64,000 bases of DNA from JADJLQ01 sp031417835 (GCA_031417835.1 JANOWJ010000049.1:1-64000); one strand, 5' to 3'; shown: positions 53,556 to 63,333, counted from the first letter of the stretch. Notes: generated by a model not told the origin, from the letters alone. Numbers and translations: made by a program.

Positions 53556-54386
53556 ATGGAGCCAATATTCACCCTGGACCTATTCCCTAAAATCAATAAA
53601 AAATTGATAGATCTATTAAAATCTTTGTCGATAGACGATTGGGAAAGACAGACTCTGGCGCCAGATTGGAAAGTCAAAGATGTTGCAGCTCATTTGCTGG
53701 ACGGAAATATAAGATCGCTTTCAATGTTGAGAGATAATTATTTTGGTGTACAACCTTTAAAATCTAATTCCTATCAAGATGTAGTAGAGTATTTGAATAA
53801 ACTGAATTCAGATTGGGTGATCGTTATGAAGAGAGTGAGTCCAACAATGTTGATCGATTTATTGGAAAGTTCGGGTAAAGCTTATATTGAGTTTCTACAT
53901 ACATTGGATCCATTTGCTACAGCCAAGTTTTCTGTAGGCTGGGCTGGAGAAAAAGAATCATTAAATTGGTTTCATATCGCTCGAGAATATACCGAAAAAT
54001 GGCATCATCAACAGCAAATACGATTTGCTGTGGGTCAAGAGGAAGCGCTTTACACAAAAGAATATTATTTTCCATACTTGGATACCTCCATGCGTGCCCT
54101 GCCACATCATTACAAATCTATAAAAGGGAAACATAATGAGGCTATAGAATTTAGTATTGTAGGCGCGGATACGTTTAACTGGTATTTGCAATCAAATGGT
54201 GAAAGTTGGCAACTGAAAATGGAGGTTGAGGATGAACCCATCTGCGTTGTTAAAATTAACAGCAGAATAGCTTGGCGGATTTTCACAAAAGGCATATCCA
54301 AAACAGAAGCTTTAAATTATATAGAAATTCAAGGGAATCACGTATTAGGCACTAAAATATTGGATATGATCACAGTTATGGCATAG
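53556..54386 (+). CDS. Maleylpyruvate isomerase N-terminal/DinB-like protein
   Basis: The start is chosen at ATG 53556 ('MEPIFTLDLFPKINKKLIDLLKSLSIDDWERQTLAPDWKVKDVAAHLLDG'), which carries the family motif of thiol-dependent maleylpyruvate isomerase-like four-helix bundles: a conserved His in 'AAHLLDGN' and a metal-site His cluster in 'EYTEKWHHQQQIR'. Length is about 276 residues with a C-terminal SCP2-like sheet. Maleylpyruvate isomerase acts in gentisate breakdown; no gentisate dioxygenase is visible here, so the role is uncertain. It is monocistronic. Confidence 0.82.
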   Translation: MEPIFTLDLFPKINKKLIDLLKSLSIDDWERQTLAPDWKVKDVAAHLLDGNIRSLSMLRDNYFGVQPLKSNSYQDVVEYLNKLNSDWVIVMKRVSPTMLIDLLESSGKAYIEFLHTLDPFATAKFSVGWAGEKESLNWFHIAREYTEKWHHQQQIRFAVGQEEALYTKEYYFPYLDTSMRALPHHYKSIKGKHNEAIEFSIVGADTFNWYLQSNGESWQLKMEVEDEPICVVKINSRIAWRIFTKGISKTEALNYIEIQGNHVLGTKILDMITVMA

Positions 54387-54512
54387 GGTAGATCTTTAAA
54401 AAGGTTATATCCTCGCAGAACTCAGCACTTATTCCAAACTTTTTTTATTTTACGATGTTGGCTACTTACAATATTCAAATAATTCGTATGATGATCTCTT
54501 CGATCAGACTGT

Positions 54513-55427
54513 TTATGCTCCATCCATTGACTTTAAATATTCAGTAGGACTCATGCCGGTCTGCGTTTTAAAAAATCGAGTAAAATTACTTGGTGACTGA
54601 CTGCCTAATTTGTTTGCAATTTCAGCGATTTGATAATGCGAATATTTCAACAGGGATTTAGCTTCTAAAATCAACATTTCATTTAATAAGTCTTGAGCAG
54701 TTTTATTCGTCACTTTTTTGACGCATTTATTGAGATGGTTTGGTGTGATGTGCATGTGGTCCGCAAAATCGGAGACTTTGTGTTTTTGGTAGATGTATTG
54801 AGATAAAAGGTCCTGATATTGCTGCGCAGCCAAAGTGCTGGCGCTTTTAGAGATTACGGGATCGCCGGACATAGTGGACTTGGCCTCTTCCAGCAAGCAT
54901 AAGATATAATAGGCAATCAATTGATAATTTATAGAATCATTTTGAACAAATAGCTCTTCTAGCCTTTTAAAAACATTTAAAACAATAGGTAAAGACTCCG
55001 ATTTTATCGACATAATTGGATTTGAATTAAAATTTAAAAATTTAAACTTATCCAATTCGTGATGCAAGGAGCACGAGGCAAAAAGCTCTAAACTAAAATG
55101 TAAGTAATAACCTTGTACATTTTTACTCATATATTCATGTGAGGTAATCTGATAAGCCGGCAGGAAAAAGAATTGATTTTTGTTAAATTCATATTTCTGC
55201 AGTCCTTTGTATCGTATCGATTTGCCCTTACTCAAAAAGATCAAATCAATAACCGGTTTTCGATGAGGAGGCAATGGGAATTTGATCTTACCTAAATAAT
55301 CTTCCAATTTATTGATATGAAATAAATTTCTGCTGGCAGAAATAGGCAATTTCCATAAGATATGTCCGAAGTGAAAATCAGACGCATTATTGGCATTGAT
55401 GAGTGGAATTTTTGCCTTTTGGTCCAT
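54513..55427 (-). CDS. AraC-family transcription regulator
   Basis: A 304-residue regulator with a cupin-like N-terminus ('PLPPHRKPVIDLIFLSKGKSIRYKG', 'FFFLPAYQITSHEYMSKNVQGYYLHF') and a double HTH: 'VSDFADHMHITPNHLNKCVKKV' and 'IAEIANKLGSQSPSNFTRFFKTQTGMSPTEYL'. It is a clear paralogue of the regulator at 15741-16643, including the 'PPHR' loop and 'NHLNKCV' helix. It lies 63 bases downstream of the convergently oriented end of the GH3 gene on the same strand. It may control the 40-60 kb genes; the effector is unknown. Confidence 0.9.
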   Translation of the reverse strand: MDQKAKIPLINANNASDFHFGHILWKLPISASRNLFHINKLEDYLGKIKFPLPPHRKPVIDLIFLSKGKSIRYKGLQKYEFNKNQFFFLPAYQITSHEYMSKNVQGYYLHFSLELFASCSLHHELDKFKFLNFNSNPIMSIKSESLPIVLNVFKRLEELFVQNDSINYQLIAYYILCLLEEAKSTMSGDPVISKSASTLAAQQYQDLLSQYIYQKHKVSDFADHMHITPNHLNKCVKKVTNKTAQDLLNEMLILEAKSLLKYSHYQIAEIANKLGSQSPSNFTRFFKTQTGMSPTEYLKSMDGA

Positions 55428-55490
55428 AATATGTATAAAATCAAACGGTTTGTTACATCAGTATACTTGTCCTGTGTTTTGATACATACA

Positions 55491-57812
55491 TTATTTTTTA
55501 TACCGAGATTTTCTGGAATCGACGATGACCCCTTTCCAATTCATACCAAAACCAAAGTCGTAATTATGGCCGTCTGCATCTTTGTGACATTGCATATCAT
55601 ACGGTACATCTTCTGCTTGTCGCTCTACCGTGATCATATCTGCTGGCATTTGCATTGGCAGGAGTGCTGAAGGTTCCGTTTTACCTGTTATGACTTCCAG
55701 GATGGCCTGATCTTGCACTCCGAAGTTCAACAATAATACGGTAGCCTCTTTTTCTATTTCACTAAACACCATAGGATGGGTGGTTGTGATTGACACCAGG
55801 ACTGGTTTACCCTTCATTTTTGCTTTAGTGTCTGCCACTAAGGAAACATCCGTAGCATTACTGGTCTTTGCAGTTTTATTTTTATACCCTCGATTCGTGA
55901 AATTTTCCATGGGATCACCACCAGCTATGCTGATAGCCCTGGCTTCTACAGCCTTATATTCAGTATATTGAAGACTGATGGGGATATATCCATTCCCTCC
56001 TGTTTTTAAATCTTCTTTATCATAGCCAATGTTCGGAGCGGGGTTTTGTATACACACTAGCGCAAAGTCAGCTTCATCGGCAAGGTCTGTAACATTAAAA
56101 TATTTTTTGACTAGATTCATATTTATCGGATAGTCTGTTGTAGCAGGAGATTCTACTCCCAAAAAATTTCTACTGCCCGGAACGAATCGTTTTGGGATGT
56201 ACACCGTTTTCTTATCTCGAATAGGAAGAGTTTGATTTGTGTTTTTTAATAAGACGATAGATTTTAATTGAGCTTCGAAGCCAGCTTTCATGAATTCAGG
56301 TTTGCCGACGGTGGATTTTGTTGCTTCAATATTTAAATATGGATTTTCAAAGACGCCTACCCTGAAAATATTCTTTAGTAATCGGACGGCTGATTGTTCC
56401 ATTCGTGATCGCATTTTGGCTTCTCCATGTTCTTTGACTCCGATGGCATATGCTTCGAGGACTGGTTTGATATCGTTATTACCACCAAATTGATCCACAC
56501 CCGCCATCAATACTTTATAATGTCGCTGTGCTATGGTAAGATGCTCGACTCCCCAAGATTTGCCATCTATAAACAAATCCATTACCTTGTGATCTCCGGT
56601 GACTGACCAATCGGTGCAGACTACGCCGTCATAATTATATTTAGTTCGTAATAAATCATGGATGATGTATTTATTATAACTATTGCCTACATTCTCTTTG
56701 TTTTTAGGATCCTGATTCCAGGAGATCGTATAATACGGCATGACAGCCGAAGCCATTTTAGTTTTTCCATTCAGTTTGAAAGCTCCTTGTAGAAAGGGGA
56801 TCATATGAGCGTCAAAGTTATTACCGGGATAGACAGCATATTTGCCTGCTCCATAATGGGCGTCTCTTCCGGCTTCACCTGATCCTCCTCCCGGCCAATG
56901 TTTAACCATAGCATTGACACTCCCAAGACCCCAACCGTTAGAAATTTCTTTTTTACCGATTGAGGATTGGAACCCATTGCAATAAGACTGGGCCATAGCA
57001 GCTGACAATAGCGGGCTTTCGCCAAATGTACCATTGAATCTTGACCATCGAGGTTCAGTAGCTATATCCACTTGTGGTGAAAGTGCAGTGGTAATGCCTA
57101 ATGCTCGATATTCTTCTGCTGCAATTTGACCAAATTTTTCTACCAAGGTTGGATTAAAAGTAGCTGCCATACCCAATGAAGATGGCCACATGGATATTTC
57201 GCCACCAGATGCTGCATCGTATTCTGCCCTAGCTTTAGTGCCATGACGCGGATCAGAACTGTTATTAGCAGGAATGCCCTTACCTATACTTTCACAAAAA
57301 GTCTGTAGTTTATTATTCCATCGAGCCGCAATAGTTGGCGATTGCACCGTAGTCAGTAATACATGGCGCAGATGATCCTCATTTAAAAATTTCTTTTGTT
57401 GATCACTAAGGTCAGTAGGATCTGTTTCACCTTCCTTATATGGTTTGCCATTGTATGTCCCGGCAAAATACCCTCCAGCTCGTGCAGGGATAGATTGATG
57501 AGAAGAATACAGCATCAATCCAGCTATTTCTTCAATGCTCAATAGCGATGCCAGGTTTTTGGCCCGTAGATCATAAGGCAATCTCCAATCTTCAAAGGGA
57601 TCGAGGTTGCCATTTTTATTTAAATCTTTAAAGGCAAAGCCACTTTTCGTTATTATTTTCAAACCCGAAGCAGGTGAGTAACCAAGGGTTTGACCCGCCG
57701 TATTATATATCAATGTGTACGTATCCTTCGAGGATTCTGTCCATTTCTGTTGAGAAAATAGAAAAATCGTGCTACATAGTATTACGATGATGAGGATTAA
57801 TAACCTATTCAT
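55491..57812 (-). CDS. Exported glycoside hydrolase family 3 enzyme
   Basis: A 773-residue GH3 protein with signal peptide 'MNRLLILIIVILCSTIFLFSQ'. An EF-hand-like insert 'DLNKNGNLDPFEDW' (63-76) precedes the N-terminal barrel; 'VKHWPGGG' (Lys304-His305) and the nucleophile Asp401 in 'DGVVCTDWS' are intact. The C-terminal domain follows ('VLLKNTNQTLPI', 'LLLNFGVQDQAILEVITG'). Members are beta-glucosidases or xylosidases; it could remove sugars from phenolic or flavonoid glycosides. It shares a strand with the MFS gene upstream (26-base gap). Confidence 0.92.
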   Translation of the reverse strand: MNRLLILIIVILCSTIFLFSQQKWTESSKDTYTLIYNTAGQTLGYSPASGLKIITKSGFAFKDLNKNGNLDPFEDWRLPYDLRAKNLASLLSIEEIAGLMLYSSHQSIPARAGGYFAGTYNGKPYKEGETDPTDLSDQQKKFLNEDHLRHVLLTTVQSPTIAARWNNKLQTFCESIGKGIPANNSSDPRHGTKARAEYDAASGGEISMWPSSLGMAATFNPTLVEKFGQIAAEEYRALGITTALSPQVDIATEPRWSRFNGTFGESPLLSAAMAQSYCNGFQSSIGKKEISNGWGLGSVNAMVKHWPGGGSGEAGRDAHYGAGKYAVYPGNNFDAHMIPFLQGAFKLNGKTKMASAVMPYYTISWNQDPKNKENVGNSYNKYIIHDLLRTKYNYDGVVCTDWSVTGDHKVMDLFIDGKSWGVEHLTIAQRHYKVLMAGVDQFGGNNDIKPVLEAYAIGVKEHGEAKMRSRMEQSAVRLLKNIFRVGVFENPYLNIEATKSTVGKPEFMKAGFEAQLKSIVLLKNTNQTLPIRDKKTVYIPKRFVPGSRNFLGVESPATTDYPINMNLVKKYFNVTDLADEADFALVCIQNPAPNIGYDKEDLKTGGNGYIPISLQYTEYKAVEARAISIAGGDPMENFTNRGYKNKTAKTSNATDVSLVADTKAKMKGKPVLVSITTTHPMVFSEIEKEATVLLLNFGVQDQAILEVITGKTEPSALLPMQMPADMITVERQAEDVPYDMQCHKDADGHNYDFGFGMNWKGVIVDSRKSRYKK

Positions 57813-57838
57813 TTTTAATGAAATTTATAAGGAATGAA

Positions 57839-59038
57839 TTAAATTGATTGTAAACTTTTTTTCGTTTCAATATACGAAAAGGATATAAAAAATGCGATGG
57901 CCGCCGCTATAGCTGCCATCAAAAAAGGAATCTGCATACCGTATTTATCAGCTAAAATGCCTGCTACCACCGGAGCTATGACGCCTCCAACAAACTCTCC
58001 TGAGCCTGCAATCATACCGATAGCTTTGCCAGTAGAATGAATCGGAACAGTCTCAGACGGAATAGCCGAAAAAACGATAGGAACAACACCAAACATAAAA
58101 TAGGCAAAAAACATAGCAGGGAGTTGTATGGATGAATGATTAAGGAAAACGATTGCTAATGGATAGAAGATCCCAATCAAACAAAATAGAATCACTAAAG
58201 GCTTTCTACCATATTTATCAGATAGTGTCGGAATAAGAATACCGGATAACAATGAAGACAAACCCATCAACCCCATTATTTTTCCAACCTCACCTTCTGG
58301 CAATAACTGTACCTCCACGATATATCTGGGTAAAAAAGCGACACAACACGTAAGCCAGGTCATGATACAACAACTGATTAAAATACTGACCCTAATGTTT
58401 TTAAATTTGAAAATTTTTGAGAAGGCAAATGTTTTATCTTCTTTATGGGTCAGCGTTTGAGCAGTACTTGTTTTGATAAATTTCCAATTGATAAATGCCA
58501 GGATCAACCCCGGGATACCGGCAATAAAAAAAGCCGATCGCCAACCTAACGATTTGGCAATAGCTACCAATAAAACAGGTGCAATCAAAAATCCAAACAA
58601 GGTAGAACCAAAACTTTGTAAAAAACCCATATTAAATCCGAGTCGTCCCGGTGAAGATTCTTTAGCCATAAATGATTGGATCAAGGGCAAGGTAGGCCCT
58701 TCCGATAAACCCATCAATAGCCGGGTTACCAACAAAAGGCTAAAGGACATCGCCAAACCTGAACTGATCGAACAAATAGAAAAGGCAAGCACCGAAAGTA
58801 CAAAGACCAATTTTTTGCGATCATGAGCTTCGGCCCAGGCGGTAAGGAAATAACCTGAAAATGCCCAGGTAAACGATAATCCTGAAATTAATAAGCCTAG
58901 TTGGGTATTACTGAGATGCAAATCTTTGCTAATAAAAGGAGACAAATAAGCTACAGCCATTCGATCCAGAAATACGAGACCAAAGGTGAGGCTCATCAAG
59001 GCTAGAAGTTTATTTTGATAAGTAAGGAGGTTATTCAT
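57839..59038 (-). CDS. MFS transporter
   Basis: A 399-residue 12-helix MFS protein: 'LLALMSLTFGLVFLDRMAVAYLSPFISKDLHLSNTQLGLLISGLSFTWAFSGYFLTAWAEAHDRKK' has the loop 2-3 motif in weakened form, and 'LLMGLSEGPTLPLIQSFMAKESSPGRLGFNMGFLQSFGSTLFGF' resembles the anion:cation symporter branch. It lacks the AAHS DGxD motif, so it is not the same type as the carrier at 27.6 kb. It is cotranscribed with the GH3 gene (26-base gap); it could move the sugar or aglycone released by that enzyme. Confidence 0.88.
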   Translation of the reverse strand: MNNLLTYQNKLLALMSLTFGLVFLDRMAVAYLSPFISKDLHLSNTQLGLLISGLSFTWAFSGYFLTAWAEAHDRKKLVFVLSVLAFSICSISSGLAMSFSLLLVTRLLMGLSEGPTLPLIQSFMAKESSPGRLGFNMGFLQSFGSTLFGFLIAPVLLVAIAKSLGWRSAFFIAGIPGLILAFINWKFIKTSTAQTLTHKEDKTFAFSKIFKFKNIRVSILISCCIMTWLTCCVAFLPRYIVEVQLLPEGEVGKIMGLMGLSSLLSGILIPTLSDKYGRKPLVILFCLIGIFYPLAIVFLNHSSIQLPAMFFAYFMFGVVPIVFSAIPSETVPIHSTGKAIGMIAGSGEFVGGVIAPVVAGILADKYGMQIPFLMAAIAAAIAFFISFSYIETKKSLQSI

Positions 59039-59163
59039 AATTGAATAAATTGTAGAAGGTAGAGCTGCAAAAAATCGGTCGAGGTTATGAATCGAAAGTA
59101 CAACTTAATACCTTGGATTTTATCTCCAACACATCATCAATTGCAGGACAAGACTATTCATAA

Positions 59164-60009
59164 TCAATCCATTTCGCCGAATGGCCGCATCTTACGCATA
59201 ATTTTTATCAAAGATTTACTGATGACCTGATAGCCCCGATCAGAAGGATGCAGACCGTCGTAGGTCATATCTATAGCGGCTACCGGGTATGGATACTCAT
59301 CCCGGGCAGCATCAAAAGGCATATCAATAAAATCCGGGTATGTATAGTTTTTATATGCTCCGGTTATTGGATCTTTTAATCGCTTGAATTTTACTAGTTT
59401 TTCCAACCTAAGTTGATTGTTCGAATACAAATCGAGCACCTCCATCTGTTCCGATTTTCCTATATGCAGAATAGCTTGAGCAACGTGTTCCAATGACTGC
59501 CCATTTTTTTCCTTGTAAGATCCATACGCGTAGTTTTTAAAATTATTGATGTATACAAAGTCCACGCGTTGCATCGGTGTGATTAGAATGATTTTGGCAT
59601 TTGGGTTGAGCGTACGCAGTTTGTCGATTATAATTCTAAATGAGCCATGTACAGTACTGCTGCCAGTATTGGTTGTGTAATCTTTCATATTGCCTATCGG
59701 TCTTCCTGCCCACCAATCATTAGTCCCTAAAAATATAGAGTACACATCTGCTTTAATCAATCCCAACGATTCTACTTTATCTGCAATCCCACCCGAAGTC
59801 CAACCATTATGGCCTTGATTGATGTAGTCGACATTAGGCAATTTTTCAACTACCCGGGTCATATACCCTTTAGTGATTCTATTACCTGTTTCATTGGGAT
59901 GCTCGTTTAAATAGGTGATGGAATCGCCAATAGCTACCCAAAGGATTTTTTTAGGACTAAATGAACTCGAAAGTATGAGCAAAAGCAGGTAAAAAGAGAA
60001 TTGTTTCAT
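59164..60009 (-). CDS. Exported SGNH/GDSL hydrolase
   Basis: A 281-residue protein with a signal-like N-terminus ('MKQFSFYLLLLILSSSFS') and the SGNH blocks: 'VAIGDSITYLN' (Ser30), 'NQGHNGWTSGG' (Gly), 'IFLGTNDWW' (Asn) and 'YDGLHPSDRGY' (Asp and His). Such enzymes deacetylate or deesterify sugars, lipids or peptides outside the cytoplasm. It is on the - strand, 125 bases upstream of the MFS gene, so a shared transcript is possible. It would fit removal of acyl groups from plant glycans or glycosides. Confidence 0.9.
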   Translation of the reverse strand: MKQFSFYLLLLILSSSFSPKKILWVAIGDSITYLNEHPNETGNRITKGYMTRVVEKLPNVDYINQGHNGWTSGGIADKVESLGLIKADVYSIFLGTNDWWAGRPIGNMKDYTTNTGSSTVHGSFRIIIDKLRTLNPNAKIILITPMQRVDFVYINNFKNYAYGSYKEKNGQSLEHVAQAILHIGKSEQMEVLDLYSNNQLRLEKLVKFKRLKDPITGAYKNYTYPDFIDMPFDAARDEYPYPVAAIDMTYDGLHPSDRGYQVISKSLIKIMRKMRPFGEMD

Positions 60010-60146
60010 TTCATTTCTATCATGTGAATAAAATTTACTTTAACGCTATTCTGGGCGCTACCCAATAAGGCAAATAAGGAGAATGCTCCGGAGTCATACG
60101 CTATAAAATTATGATTTTTTAAGTTGATACTAACACTAATTTGAAT

Positions 60147-61130
60147 TTAGTTACTTTCACTAAACGCTTTTGCTGTCTTATTTCTTTTATTAAATGCTGA
60201 ATATTCTGTATTCTTGACTAAATTTATTAAATGATGATAATAACGAATGACTTCTTCTTTATTATCAATAAATGTTTTCAAAAAATTATTCATTTCAGAT
60301 TTATCTAAAATCGAATCGACTATTTTATCAATAACAGAAAATGAGCTTTTAATAATGGCATCTCGGTTTAGGTTAATCCTTCTTTTATTCGAGCTTAATT
60401 TTTCAATATAATCTGCAAGAACAAATAAAATTCCTATAATCCTTACAAGTGGGTGAGGGTGGCTTTCTGCTTCAAGATAAAATGGTTTTCTAGCTGACGG
60501 CCAGGAAAGTAAATAAACAAAAATTGAAGCTGTCACCGCACCAATTATTAGTTGACACTCTTCGTTATCGGCATCAGTGCATTTTGTAACAATGTATTCA
60601 TATAAATGTGTACCCAAGCAAAGAGCACTAAAAATGTCAGCATCATATTCACGCAAATGACATTCTCCAATTGAAAATTCTTTATTTAAGCCAATTCTAA
60701 GTCTTTCTGATTTTTGAATTAAATGACCTAATTCGTGATAGAATACATAATAGCCACAAAGTTGGTACATTAACTTATTCAAAGGACTGTCGGCCTTTTT
60801 TTCAACTTCTTTAAATTTTTCTAATCCTTCAACGTTTAGCAATTCGGTATTATCGTTAAATTTAGATAGTAAAAACTCAATTATGCCATTACTTATACTA
60901 ATTATAAAGTGGTCGTCTAATTTATCCGAAAAAGCATTTCTCTCGGCTTCGTGGAAAAAAAACAAAGCTGGTTCTATACCATAATCATGATGTTTACTTA
61001 AATTAGATTGATAGGCATAAAATAATTTTTGAAATTCGGTCTCAAGCGGTCTGTCTCTAAAGTCATAAATCGATTTATCGATTTTATCTAAAATTGACTT
61101 TTTATCTAAAATTTCTTGATACGATATCAT
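60147..61130 (-). CDS. HELGH zinc metallopeptidase-like protein
   Basis: A 327-residue soluble protein with a zincin site 'YHELGHLIQKS' (His132, Glu133, His136) and a downstream acidic helix 'REYDADIFSAL' (Glu161, Asp165) that can supply the third ligand. There is no signal peptide, so the activity would be cytoplasmic. The size and HExxH plus ExxAD spacing recall Lit-type peptidase U49 proteins of phage exclusion, but I cannot establish homology by eye; M48-like enzymes are an alternative. Its composition is A+T-rich like its surroundings. It stands alone between an SGNH gene and a 423-base gap. Confidence 0.6.
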   Translation of the reverse strand: MISYQEILDKKSILDKIDKSIYDFRDRPLETEFQKLFYAYQSNLSKHHDYGIEPALFFFHEAERNAFSDKLDDHFIISISNGIIEFLLSKFNDNTELLNVEGLEKFKEVEKKADSPLNKLMYQLCGYYVFYHELGHLIQKSERLRIGLNKEFSIGECHLREYDADIFSALCLGTHLYEYIVTKCTDADNEECQLIIGAVTASIFVYLLSWPSARKPFYLEAESHPHPLVRIIGILFVLADYIEKLSSNKRRINLNRDAIIKSSFSVIDKIVDSILDKSEMNNFLKTFIDNKEEVIRYYHHLINLVKNTEYSAFNKRNKTAKAFSESN

Positions 61131-61553
61131 ATATTTTCAAATTTAAAGATGGCATTATTTTATTTTGCAAATTACACTATTATTTCTTGTAAACAAATAA
61201 AACTAATAAGTAACAGATATTACAACTCCTAGATAAATTGAAGAAATATTACAAATTGCTAATGGTTATGATCTAAACCATGGGTCATCCTCGGATTCTA
61301 ACAACATATGGTTGTATGGATATCTGTGATTCACCGATTAGCCGATTACCAAGGAGGGTTTTACAAACTCCTCCTCTCCGAGGAAGTTCACAAATGCAGT
61401 CATTTAGGGACTCTTGATTGTCAATATTTTTACAAGATAAACTCCAAAAATTTAAATACCTAATTTGCAAGTATTAGAAGGATTGTGATTTTATTGAAGC
61501 TGCAAAATATCCTCAAGGCTACCCTATAGTTGTGATCACAAAGAAAGCTTGCA
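61131..61553. other. Gap of 423 bases with a hairpin and no confident gene
   Basis: It contains an inverted repeat around 61352-61376 (AGGAGGGTTT...AAACTCCTCCT). A 61-codon - strand frame (61285-61470) crosses it but resembles no protein I know. Possibly remnant mobile or structured RNA sequence; I cannot assign it. Confidence 0.35.
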
Positions 61554-62441
61554 TTACCTCCTAAATTCCCTAGGAGTTACTCCAGTCAATCGTTTAAATA
61601 CCCTGGTAAAATAGGTTGGGTCCGTAAAATTAAACAAATATGAAATCTCAGCAATCGTATAACTCGTGTTTAAAAGATATTTTTTGCATTCTCTGATCAC
61701 AAGCTCCTGCACTACCACCAAGGCTGATTTAGCGACGAGTGTTCTGCAGATTCGATTGAGGTGTACTGTGGTGATGTTGAGTCCACTGGCATACTGAGTA
61801 ATAGATTTAGGCTTTAATATCGACTGTCTGATCTGAAGTTGAAAAGTGTGAAAATATTGCAGCATACGTTGATTTTCCAGAGGTGCAATATGTTGTTGCC
61901 TGGCTTTTGACCGATACAAGCCAATCAGCAATAATTGAAAATAAGATTGTAACGCTTGTTTTTTTTGCAGTCTGGCATCTATCAGTTCATCATGGACCCA
62001 TTGTATGATGGTGTGCAGATGATTGAACTCATTAAATAGATGTAAAAATGAATAGACTTGGATGTGTTCATCAAAGATCGTATCATGACCGGATATCGGG
62101 CTCCAAGGCAACTCTTTAATCAGCGCCTCCATATATTCATCTGCTATCGTGAGTACATATCCTGTGGTCTCTTCAGCAAAATGAAAGCCATGCACATTAT
62201 GCGGTGGTATCAATATCAAGTCAGTCGGCACAAGGTCTAATTTTTTCGAACCCGCTATCAAAATGCCGCCACCGGTTTTGATGAGAAAAATCTGAAATAA
62301 ATCAGAATGAACATGATCTTCGATCTCCCAATTAAATAGTTTACTCCTGGTTTCTAAGGGTTCACTATGTATAAAATCTACTATGGAAGGATTGATAGAT
62401 TCACCGTATAAGCCTTTGTAATTTAAAAAAGTGGATTTCAT
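61554..62441 (-). CDS. AraC-family regulator divergent from pcaH (PobR-like)
   Basis: A 295-residue regulator. The N-terminal cupin ('HSDLFQIFLIKTGGGILIAGSKKLDLVPTDLILIPPHNVHGFHF') binds the effector, and the C-terminus has both HTHs: 'ITQYASGLNITTVHLNRICRTL' and 'IAEISYLFNFTDPTYFTRVFKRLTGVTPREF'. This type regulates pobA and protocatechuate genes in many bacteria, often with 4-hydroxybenzoate or protocatechuate as effector. It is divergent from pcaH across 177 bases that hold a direct-repeat operator candidate. It differs from the two other AraC proteins of the window. Confidence 0.9.
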   Translation of the reverse strand: MKSTFLNYKGLYGESINPSIVDFIHSEPLETRSKLFNWEIEDHVHSDLFQIFLIKTGGGILIAGSKKLDLVPTDLILIPPHNVHGFHFAEETTGYVLTIADEYMEALIKELPWSPISGHDTIFDEHIQVYSFLHLFNEFNHLHTIIQWVHDELIDARLQKKQALQSYFQLLLIGLYRSKARQQHIAPLENQRMLQYFHTFQLQIRQSILKPKSITQYASGLNITTVHLNRICRTLVAKSALVVVQELVIRECKKYLLNTSYTIAEISYLFNFTDPTYFTRVFKRLTGVTPREFRR

Positions 62442-62509
62442 TTATGTTCTAATAGTTTCGCTATCAGATTTAATTATAATATTGATTATTAGATAGATAG
62501 GTAAAGTAG

Positions 62510-62558
62510 TATCATTATTATACTATATAAATGTTCTAAAAATACCATTATTATACTA
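62510..62558. promoter_or_regulatory. Direct-repeat operator candidate between araC and pcaH
   Basis: TATCATTATTATACTA (62510-62525) and TACCATTATTATACTA (62543-62558) are direct repeats 33 bp apart, about three helix turns, as expected for an AraC-type dimer. They precede the pcaH start by about 60 bases. Confidence 0.6.
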
Positions 62559-62618
62559 AATTTTACCCTTCTGGTATAATTTCATAGCATTATTTTCGCT
62601 TAGCGATATCACTTCCAT

Positions 62619-63326
62619 ATGTCAGAATTCAATTACAACAGATTCGACCCTGAGGTTCAGCCATCCTTCCTTTGCCCTCCTTACAAGTCGACCGTACAGA
62701 GGGCGCCTTCTAAGCCACTTGTCCCATTAAAACAAGCTCTAAAGGATTTTTCAAAACCAGTATTTGGGGATTTTAATCTGGGAATATTGGATCACGATCT
62801 TACTAAAAATTCCCTCAAAACAGGCGAGCCAATAGGTGAGCGGATTGTAGTACACGGCAACGTACACAACGAAAACGGTCAGCCTATTCCAAACACATTG
62901 ATCGAAATCTGGCAAGCCAATGCCGCAGGTAGATATGTACATAAGATAGATCAGCATGCTGCACCGCTCGATCCCAATTTTTTAGGAGCCGGCCGATGCA
63001 GGACAGATGAGCAGGGGAATTATAGATTTTATACCATCAAGCCGGGTGCTTACCCGTGGGGCAATCATGCCAATGCCTGGCGACCTAATCATATTCACTT
63101 CTCCTTGTTTGGACAAAACATCGCCCAACGATTAGTGACCCAGATGTATTTTCCTGGAGATCCGCTATTACAATATGATCCTATCTATTTAAGTGTGCCA
63201 CCCAGAGGAAGAGATCTACTTATAGCAAAATTTGATCTCGGGCTTACCGAAGATGGTTTTGCCCTAGGTTATCGATTTGATATAGTATTAAGAGGCTACC
63301 AAGCGACACCATTTGAAAGTAATTGA
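62619..63326 (+). CDS. pcaH: Protocatechuate 3,4-dioxygenase beta subunit
   Basis: A 235-residue PcaH homologue. The four Fe(III) ligands are Tyr106 ('AGRYVHK'), Tyr145 ('GAYPWGNH'), His158 and His160 ('WRPNHIHFS'), with spacings 39, 13 and 2, identical to those of the Pseudomonas enzyme. The N-terminus contains the expected 'LGILDHDLTKN' and 'IVVHGNVHNENGQPIPNTLIEIWQANAAGRY'. With PcaG it opens protocatechuate to beta-carboxymuconate. It is cytoplasmic. It is followed by pcaG after a repeat-filled gap and controlled, in all probability, by the divergent AraC protein. Confidence 0.95.
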   Translation: MSEFNYNRFDPEVQPSFLCPPYKSTVQRAPSKPLVPLKQALKDFSKPVFGDFNLGILDHDLTKNSLKTGEPIGERIVVHGNVHNENGQPIPNTLIEIWQANAAGRYVHKIDQHAAPLDPNFLGAGRCRTDEQGNYRFYTIKPGAYPWGNHANAWRPNHIHFSLFGQNIAQRLVTQMYFPGDPLLQYDPIYLSVPPRGRDLLIAKFDLGLTEDGFALGYRFDIVLRGYQATPFESN

Positions 63327-63333
63327 ACCTAGG

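Noticed and set aside
61285..61470. A 61-codon - strand frame in the gap before the AraC gene.
   Set aside because: No recognisable similarity and it crosses a hairpin; more likely noncoding or remnant sequence.
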